Below are positions 56,390-64,000 of a DNA stretch of 64,000 nt, in pieces; position 1 is the first letter of the stretch; each line of letters begins with the position of its first letter. The stretch lies in contig JAQNBH010000002.1 of NCBI GenBank assembly GCA_028752905.1, forward strand, positions 19,190,430 to 19,254,429, written 5' to 3'. The position numbers were made by a program, and so were the translations under genes. This DNA comes from Cladorhizidae sp. MBARI D1340-BT2. Its lineage: Eukaryota > Porifera > Demospongiae > Poecilosclerida > Cladorhizidae. A model generated the notes under the pieces. It was given only the letters and a program-made list of their open reading frames with translations. It was not told the origin of the DNA and ran no database searches.

Positions 56390-56545
56390 ATGTCACAGAA
56401 GTTCACACAGGAGCTTTCATTCCTATATCCTCCTTCCTACCATATAGAGGTTCATACAGGAGCCTCCACTCCTATATCACTCCTTCCCACCATAGAAGTT
56501 CATGCAGGAGCATTCATTCATTGTGGCAGAAAAGAGAGATGGCTG
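56390..56545 (+). repeat. ~50-bp minisatellite, right array
   Basis: Three units (GAAGTTCACACAGGAG, TATATCCTCCTTCCTACC and variants) in the orientation opposite to the array at 54830-55092. Confidence 0.75.
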
Positions 56546-59090
56546 CTAGGGATGCTAGAAATCTCTCACTCCCTCCTAAGATATTTGTAGTTCAGAGAAG
56601 TGAGCACAGTTTGATACAATTTGGATTTTTTTTAAATTAATCACTGATATAGCTTATATAACAATATATTTGGCTTCCTGGTAGATGAGGGGAGGGATGG
56701 GAGGGGGTGGGGGGTTAGCAAAGAGTACCTCATGTATTTAAAATTTGCTAACTTTGATGAAATGCTAAATATTTTCAACTAAAAATTTGGCATCTAACTC
56801 TGTTAATCTTGCTATTTCAAATAATCAGATTGTGTTCCTGTTAACATTGTATCTTGTTGAAGAGGTTATGGCAGTGACCACGAGTTTGGGGAGAGTGTAT
56901 GAAAGGGGATATCTCAACCCACCCCATCCGATTGTAATGCTGCTGGGGTAAAAAGTTAAAAGTCTGCTGTCTTCATAATAACATTTTATTGCCTTAGAAT
57001 AGGTCTGGCTCTGCGACAGGTCAACACAGTTCATGTTTATGTTATATCAGCATGTCCTAGTCAAGGCAAGCCATCCCAGCTTCTACACATCATAATCATA
57101 AATCTTTATTTCATCTGGATGTGTGAAATATCATAAAACTACCTCAGCCTGTAGCCAGGTAGGTAGGGTATTAAAGAATTTGTGTTATACAAGTTAGTTC
57201 CCCAAATACAGAGCTAACAAACCTACAGGTAAAGACTATTTTACCAGCTGGAATTGAGAAATGTACAAGTACTGTTAAGAAGTACTTCACTCTGTTTCCT
57301 TACTGTGTGCTGAATGCTTCCCTTTCACGGACAAACTGGTGAATATGGATCTAAATACCTGGTGTAAACTCTACCATGGCACAATATTTGTGTACACTTC
57401 ACTTGGTTTCCTTTCCGTGTTCTGAATGCTTGGAAAAACTGGTTAATATGAATCTAAACACTTCGTGTAAACTGTAACCAACCAGCTCAGTAGTTAGGAA
57501 GTTAGATGCAGCAATGTTTGGGTACACTTCATTTGCTTTGCTTTCCGAATGCTAAAGGGCTTCCTCATGTAACAAAGTTGCAATGAACACCAAGAAGGGT
57601 GGAGTAGATTTTCTTATGGGTTTTTTAAACAAAACGTCATTTATTCTCAAAAGTTTTGATTTCAAATGCTAATCCATTCTGTGTGCTCTCCAATAATGTT
57701 ACCTTAATGGGGGTGAAATAAACTATGGCTGAAATATGGGCAAAACTACAAATGTCATTAAAAATCCTTAAAAACACCCTAATAAATTCCCTTGCTCCCC
57801 AACCATAGGTCTTCAACACTAGTCATTTATGGTGATATCAGAGTACCTAGATATACAACTTACGAATAAACTGTTTAAAATATATATATTGCCACCATCA
57901 TTTTTTTAGGTGACCACACAGACTACACAAACTGGACTATATCTCTTCAGAAAATGACTGGATTAGAATGCTAGAGCTATTAGATTATATAAAAATCATT
58001 TACTAAGGACAAAAATTGATTTAGTTAAACTGCTTTATGTGATGTCAAATGAAAATTAGACTTTCTTGGTCATCTTTACAGCATAAAACCACACAGGTTT
58101 CACTGTACTTCAGACTTTAGAGCTCCATATATTCTGCACACTTCACTCTATAAATTAACATGATCTCTCTGTGTACCTTGATACTAAAAAATGATGCGTA
58201 CAAACCATACCCAAGGTACAAGCAGTCAAAATTTGGATCCTCAAAACCGGTATGTCCAAGTTTTCAGTATTTCTAACTCCTAATTGGAAAGGGTAAGAGA
58301 GTTGAATAGGCCAGTGGCTAGAGTAAGCTCTAATCTATGAAGGTTAACGTTAAGGTGAAAACATAAATACATGGTCAAGCATGCACTTAATTTCACACAT
58401 ACTCGCTTGACCACTTACTTACATTTAACGCCTAATGCTAAAACACTCATTTTATAGAGTAGAGCTTCCTCTAGCCACTGGTACTAATTTTGACTCTCAT
58501 TCACTTTACAATTAGGAGTATTAAAATCAGAAAAATTAGACAGGCTAGATTTGAGGTCCCCAACTTTGACTGCCCGTGCCTTGGGTATAGTTGTAACTAT
58601 ACAGTTTAAAAGAGAGCACACAGAGAGATCTATCTTTTGAGTTATATATCAAGTTCACAGATTGAAGTATACAGATTTTATGGAGCTTCAAAATTGTAAT
58701 CACAGTATTTTTAACACTTTAGTGTTATCTCCAATTATTCATTTCTTGAGAGGTATGAGAGGTATGCAATAAAATGGGTGGTTAAAAACTATCACAACTC
58801 AAGAATATTTCAAAGTAATGATTGAAGCTTAAAATTGAAAATGATAATAGTGAAGCTATAAAATGGCAAAAGAAAAAGGAAAAAAAATAGAGCGATAAAA
58901 AAATGGTCTACTCTCTACTCTCTCACTATGAAAATATGTATGGATCCCAATTATTTTTCAAATAACTTCAAGAACAAAAACATGCCCAACTTTAACTAAA
59001 CCCTATTCCTATGGCCATTATATTATTACAGATTTATAAATACCTGTCGAGCCATTGTATATTAACAATATAATTTAGCAAGTGCTTTAG
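56546..59090. other. Long non-coding stretch, nothing recognised
   Basis: About 2.5 kb without a domain-bearing frame, clear splice chain or repeat partner. A G-rich tract lies near 56690-56713. A degenerate duplication with TCACTTGGTTTCC, TTCCGTGTTCTGAATGCTT and AACTGGT occurs around 57290-57550. Confidence 0.45.
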
Positions 59091-59094
59091 TTAA

Positions 59095-60185
59095 CCCTCT
59101 CACTGGCATAAGCGACTTAAGTCGCGAAAACGGATTAACCGCGACGAAACAATTCATAAAAAATTAACCGCTCGCGGTATTAAATTGTACGAATATGCCC
59201 AAAGCATGCCTCTAATATAACCCTGAATATCAGGAAAATACGGAATGAGGAAAGGGAAGTAAACATGCCAGCAAACATCACTTCCGGTTAATTCCCGGTC
59301 TCGAAGAAGAAATGGCGACCAGCAGAGATGAAGCGTTAGACTTCCTATTTGAGGATGACTTCGGCCTGTCCGAGATTGACGTTAGTGATGGAGAGGAAGA
59401 AAGTGCCTGTGCCTACCTGGGAAGTGGCGTAGTTGACGGTTATGCTATGGTAGCTATAACAGAAGCTGTTGGCACCGACCACGAAGCAAGTTTTCAAAGT
59501 ATAGATCACAAGTGAAGCTTCAGACGATAGCGATGGTCATGAAGACTTCCCCCAAGGTAAGAATAGATAAGAGTTGTATAGTAAAGCCTAGTAACTAGCA
59601 TAATAATAAGAACTATTTCTCCTGGGAAGGTAGTTTCACTCATGGAGTTGGAGGAGGATGAGGAAGCAGCAGAGGAGAAGACAGGGTTGGAGGAGAGGTT
59701 ATTATTTATATATATATATATATATATTATAATGTAGCACTATGTGTTTGTCTGAGTTATGCTGAACATGCAGACCTTCACAGTGCCAAGGGCATTGCCC
59801 TTTTATTTTTTATTATCTATATTTATTTATAATTATGTTATGCACACTTTGCACATACTTTTATTGTTTATTTTTCAGTAATATGGACCCTAGCCCTTAC
59901 TTCCTCTTTGTTATGATTTTCACATCTTTGTGGTTTGTTATAATTGACCAAAAAATGTTGTTGACAAATAGTAACGTTGACTAGCTAACATTGCTGATTT
60001 CATCGAGCTGAAATAGCCTTTTTCAACCTATAATGATATTCACATCTTTGTGGTTTGTTATAATCAACCAAAAAATTGTTGTTGACAAACAGTTGTTGTT
60101 GTTGACCAAAAGTTGACCAGCTAACATTGCTGGTTTCATGTGTAATATGAAATTGAGATGATATAAACCCGATATAAACCCAGTG
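59095..60185 (+). mobile_element. piggyBac-type element (copy e), 3' truncated
   Basis: The left end is TTAA 59091-59094 plus CCCTCTCACTGGCATAAGCG, matching copies a and c. It carries exon 1 and the upstream part of the 3' region up to about 60180, where homology with copy a stops. The last ~220 bp and the right TIR are missing. A (TA)n tract lies at about 59707-59725. Confidence 0.75.
59312..59560 (+). pseudogene. piggyBac copy e, exon 1 (acidic N-terminus)
   Basis: ATG at 59312 opens MATSRDEALDFLFEDDFGLS, then DGEEESACAYLGSGVVDG and a TDHEASFQSID segment. A TGA follows because of a small deletion relative to copy a, where the frame continues SEASDDSDGHEDFPE to the donor. The donor here is AAG then GTAAGA near 59557. 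It is the clearest example of the family's first exon with both ATG and donor. Confidence 0.7.
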
Positions 60186-60874
60186 CAGCTGCATGGAAAT
60201 AAGCTGGTAGAGTACACTCCAGTTGTTATAGCTGTTGGCCCATTCTCCCAAGCAATTAGTTACTGCTTTATATAATTTGTAATTAACCTATATACCTGAT
60301 AATATGATATAACCATTGAGCTGATTTAAAAGGCATCCAACATATTCTGTGTTTACTGATAATCTCTCTGACAGGAGTGTAGTATCACACCACCAGGATT
60401 GTGTAAGTCCTCGCTCAAATCTGCAACTCCACCGGCTTCTAACTACTGCTGGCATCAGTTCTTCTAATTTTGGCTGCTAGTTTTCTTACTTTTACTTTGT
60501 TAGTTACTGGCAGAAGTGGACTGGAGTAGAACTTTGATTTAACTTTGTAGAGTAACTATTACATAGTTGATGCTGATTACTTGCACATTAGAGAATTGTG
60601 GCATGCATTCTTTCATTATACAAGCATGAGCTCTTCCAGAATTCACCACCAACATGAATTTGTGCACATTGTCAATAAATAGCTGGGAATCTTGCATGAC
60701 TTCAATCAGGGAGGCCAACTAAACTCTGTAATCACTACCTATAGAGAGCAAGCTATTTGTGTTAGCCAGGTCTGTCTGTGACCATAGACCTAGATCTTAT
60801 GGTCCATGGTTTGATGCCATTGTGCTTATAGCTAGCAGCCTATTAAAACTACCTAAATTGACAGCTCCGAATGA
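60186..60874. other. Non-coding; no supported gene
   Basis: No recognised domain or repeat. Confidence 0.4.
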
Positions 60875-61795
60875 TTGACATCTCTAATATATCAAGCATT
60901 GCCAAGTTTTCAGTCAATTAGGTCAATTCCAACTAACATGGAGTGGCTTAGTATAACACTTAAACATTCCTTGGCTGAGGTTCTATCTAAGAAAGACTCT
61001 TTGCTAGATCCACAGACTCCTCCATGTAAGAAGCGGAAGTGTCATTTTGATCCAAGTTGGATGAAGGAATTTGAAGAAGTTCTAAATGTAAGTACCATAA
61101 CCATAGCCACACTGACACTGTGATTATCTGATCAAACTATTGAAACCTGTTATTATAGGCAATACTTACACAAGATGTAGTGTGTGCCCATCTGATTGTA
61201 GCATTGCTAATGGAAGAAAATACGATGTGAGCACTCACGTGAAAGGGAAACAGCATAAAAACAGGGCTCGCACTTCTTCATCCAGTTAATAAGTTAGATC
61301 CTTTTGACACCTCAAGTTTCAACAACAGTTGTTAATGCAGAGGCATTGTGGGCCACATATATAGTAGAGCACAATCTTGCATTTAAAGCCAGCGATCATG
61401 CAACCAAGTTGTTTCAGAAAATGTTTCTTGATTCTGGTGTATATAGCCCAAAAATTTGCTTGTGGAAGTACTAAGACTGCAGCAATTATAACAGAAGCTT
61501 TGGCACCTCACTTTAGTAGACAAACACTTGAAAACTTGTCTTTTCTCTATTATGATGGATGAATCAAATGATAAGACAGATAAATCTTGCATTATCCTTA
61601 TTCGGATCTTTGATTATGATGTGGGAGATGATCGAACAAAATTTCTAGACATGCCAATAGTCAATATTGGTACAGCTGTTAATCTGTTCCATGCACTCAA
61701 GCTTTCTCTCTACAAGAAGGACTTAAGTTTTGATACACCATCTCTCTCTGGGCAGAGGTCTTTTAAATCAACCAATCTTTTACATCAACCAATAG
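60875..61795 (+). pseudogene. hAT-superfamily transposase relic (BED-like finger, DUF4371-type core)
   Basis: Exon-like frame ending KKRKCHFDPSWMKEFEEVLN with a donor GTAAGT at about 61088. After an acceptor near 61157 another frame reads CSVCPSDCSIANGRKYDVST and HVKGKQHKNRA, a C-x2-C...H-x4-H-type finger common in hAT transposases. Next, in changing frames, come NAEALWATYIVEHNLAFKAS, FSRQTLENLS and MMDESNDKTDKSCIILIRIF, the start of the RNase-H-like core with its first Asp. Homology ends about 61790. The rest of the catalytic domain and the C-terminal dimerisation region are missing. Confidence 0.75.
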
Positions 61796-62930
61796 TGTAA
61801 CTCCCTTCCTGCATTACAGTTGTTATTGTTGGGGAAGGCAGTATGTTTTATTTGTTGTTGTTTGACATGGTTAAAGGGAAACACATAATCAGGAAGAGCC
61901 ATTGTTTTATTTTTATTATTAAAAATGGCAGGGGGGAACTCCCCCCACCCCCCACCACACACACAAAAAAAAAAGAAGAAGAAAAGTTCAGTATCTCAGC
62001 TAAAACTTTAACTTAAACGCCCCCCCCCCCCCCCCCCCCAACAACATATCTAGCCTGCCTTGAATACTTTGCTAGGGTAGTAAATCGGCAGTGCAATAAT
62101 TATTACCAAAAAAAGGAATTCATCCGCTCTAATGTTTGTTTCTATCTCCATTTTTACACTTGTATAACTGGAGCATAATAGCATAGGAACTAATTGACTA
62201 CAAGAAATAATTGATTGCAATTCATGACTATCCATTCCACGATTGTGATAAAAATGTTTGGGTATTATAGCATTGTTGAAAACACAATCAAGCTATATAT
62301 ATGGCTCAAATACCATTAGATACTCAGAACCGAGTGTAGGCCACAAGTGCTGCATTATAAGCTGAACGACTGACCCCACACTCAATTCTGCTGTTGAGTT
62401 CTTGATCTGAAAAACTGTTATATACCATGTAAAAGGTGTTACTGATCCCTTTCAAAACATATGCTGTTTAGTTGGTGAAGTTGCGACTATTACAAAGTCC
62501 TTGAAGGAGCCTGTAGCTGACCCTACATAGGTACAGTCAACAAAAGCACATGGCAGTCTACCAAAAAAAAATGGAAGAAAAAGTGTTTAAAAGCCTTGGA
62601 GATCCTTAACCTCCCACCTCTATTTCTTCACCGCTCAAATATAATAGAGAAACAACAACTAAAACGTACTCTATTGACTTGCTACATTATAAAACAAAAC
62701 AAAAATAACTGGACCCATATAAACTCAACCAGTTCAAGCCATGTCATATGGTAAAGGATCATCAAACTGGTTATAATCAGTATGGGGACAGTATCAAAAC
62801 TTTTTACCTCTACGACTACACCAAGCTCCCGGAGACTAAGCATCCAGACCCTTCCACCCCTAAGTTCCCAGAGCAATGATTTAAAAAGCAACCAGCAACA
62901 GTTAAAAATCAGAAATCAGAATATCGTTAT
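61796..62930. other. Non-coding; C tract at about 62020-62039
   Basis: Contains A- and C-homopolymers. No supported gene. The right edge (GTTAAAAATCAGAAATCAG at about 62905) matches the subterminal region of copy f. Confidence 0.45.
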
Positions 62931-64000
62931 TGCCCTTTGCAATTAGGTTTCATGGAAGCACTGTTGTTGACAAGCGTTGTGGTAAGAATATTGTAACCAC
63001 AAAATATGAATATCATTATAGAGTGAATATGAATAACATTATATAATTTACTGTTCAAATAATGATCAATATAAAACCAGGGACCCACTCGAATTTAGTT
63101 TCCCTGATACAACTTTTGTTTACTAACAGTATGGTAAAAATTAAAATTATAACCACAACCTAACAAAGCACAACTGAGCAACAATTTGTGTTTATTCTAT
63201 ATTGTTTACCAACATTATTATCTACATAATCTGATATTGTTTATTACAGATTACAGGTACAAAAATGTCTCCATATGATCTCCAATACTCAACCTTACTA
63301 TGGTACTCTAAAAAACAGTTACGTTCCTCCAAGATGCAGAGGTGAACTTGGCAGTGTTCGCACTTCTGGCAAATGAACTGGGCAAAGGGACAGCTGGAAT
63401 GCTAGATGTAGCAGCGCCAACCCCCTGAGTGATAGAAGAGCTAACTCGTCGAGCACGACTACAACCTTTACATCTGCTTCTACTAGGGGTAGTAGTAGGC
63501 AAAGGTTGGGAAGGAAGAGAAGAAGTAGAGGAGGTAGTAACAGGTGTGCTGCCACTGCGATTCACTGTGCGTGAACCAATGCCTCCAGTCACTACACCTG
63601 ATTGTGACCTTGTAGGAACACTCCTAGTATATACTACTACAACTACTGCATATACTACTACTAGATACCGGAAATGTGGGGGAAAGAGCGACGGAAACAG
63701 TCGAGGGTAAGGCCAAAACTGGAGTGGGAGTGGTCAGGACTGGAGTGGGAGTGACCAGGATTGGAGTGGGAGTGGCTAGAGCTGGAGGATTGACAGCTGC
63801 AATGTATACCGAAGTAGGTGGGGCTGGAGACTCCTCCCATCAAACATGTAAAACATTTCAACAGCACAAATCATGCATATACCAATTAATTTTATGCCTG
63901 GGCTATATGCCTGCGCTATACACAGGCTATACACAGGCAATACATCGATTTATGACACTAGTTTACCAAAATTTGAATTCAAATTCAAATACAATAAGCT
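62905..64000 (-). mobile_element. piggyBac-type element (copy g), 3' part, runs off the window
   Basis: Minus strand. It contains the 3' subterminal landmarks (TTAAAAATCAGAAATCAG, TATGAATATCATTATA) and the C-terminal cysteine-rich domain at 63226-63385. Upstream (toward 64000) are Ser-rich and Thr/Tyr-repeat segments. The exact 3' terminus with TTAA was not located. Confidence 0.65.
63226..63385 (-). pseudogene. piggyBac copy g, C-terminal zinc-binding domain
   Basis: The minus-strand frame reads FICQKCEHCQVHLCILEERN and CFLEYHSK, almost the same spacing as copy f (VFCKHCKVHLCILEDRNCF). It is the second half of the C-terminal cysteine-rich domain of piggyBac transposases. An AG just upstream of FIC could be an acceptor. 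The CxxC first half (CKGCSRARRV) may be in another frame at about 63450. Without the sequence beyond the window, its status is unknown. Confidence 0.65.

Noticed and set aside
63661..63867. Ser/His-rich minus-strand frame as a gene
   Set aside because: It covers a 21-bp GGAGTGGGAGTGG-type tandem repeat and contains no domain.
1..64000. tRNA, rRNA or snRNA genes
   Set aside because: I scanned by eye for conserved T-loop and box motifs and found none convincing; a covariance search would be needed to exclude them.

Overview
The window is eukaryotic and almost entirely mobile-element DNA. It is AT-rich, has small GT-AG introns (69 and 82 bp in the best-resolved gene), many microsatellites and minisatellites, and no operons, rRNA or tRNA that I could recognise. 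An invertebrate animal is most likely, and a demosponge is my best guess. That guess rests on the transposon mix, the short introns and one exon that looks like the CARD/death-fold domains common in sponges; it is an inference from families, not a proven identification.

Layout. 0-7 kb: non-coding DNA, a TTAA-flanked piggyBac-type MITE (4.05-4.98 kb) and copy 1 of a 1.4-kb dispersed repeat. 7.3-9.5 kb: an internally deleted piggyBac element carrying a second TTAA-flanked MITE. 11.8-13.1 kb: a possible host gene (death-fold exon, minus strand). 15.7-16.15 kb: another piggyBac 5' fragment. 17.8-19.0 kb: a possible BEN-domain gene (plus strand). 20.3-20.7 kb: a Tc1 relic. 21-25.2 kb: a 34-bp perfect hairpin and three minisatellites. 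25.4-32.2 kb: a pogo-like element interrupted at a TTAA by a piggyBac element, whose left junction was then hit by a P element. 34.7-38.8 kb: a minus-strand Ty3/gypsy element with both LTRs. 39.9-52.6 kb: copy 2 of the dispersed repeat, split by a CATCACATTG-type satellite, which holds a second Ty3/gypsy element, whose 5' LTR holds a piggyBac element, whose gene holds an IS630/Tc1-related transposon. 54.8-56.5 kb: a gypsy-type integrase relic between inverted minisatellites. 59.1-60.2 kb, 60.9-61.8 kb and 62.9-64.0 kb: a piggyBac 5' part, a hAT relic and a piggyBac 3' part.

The unifying theme is one diverse piggyBac family with seven copies in 64 kb. Copies share TTAA-flanked ends of the form CCCNCTCACYG, an acidic first exon with a DDFGLSE...YLG signature, a phase-1 first intron, and a conserved 3' subterminal block. 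The nested insertions leave exact target duplications (TTAA, TA, TGGAT, GGTTAACC, and a 12-mer), so the order of events can be read directly. All transposases seen are broken. The IS630-like one is nearly whole: 668 codons in three exons, interrupted only by three stop codons.
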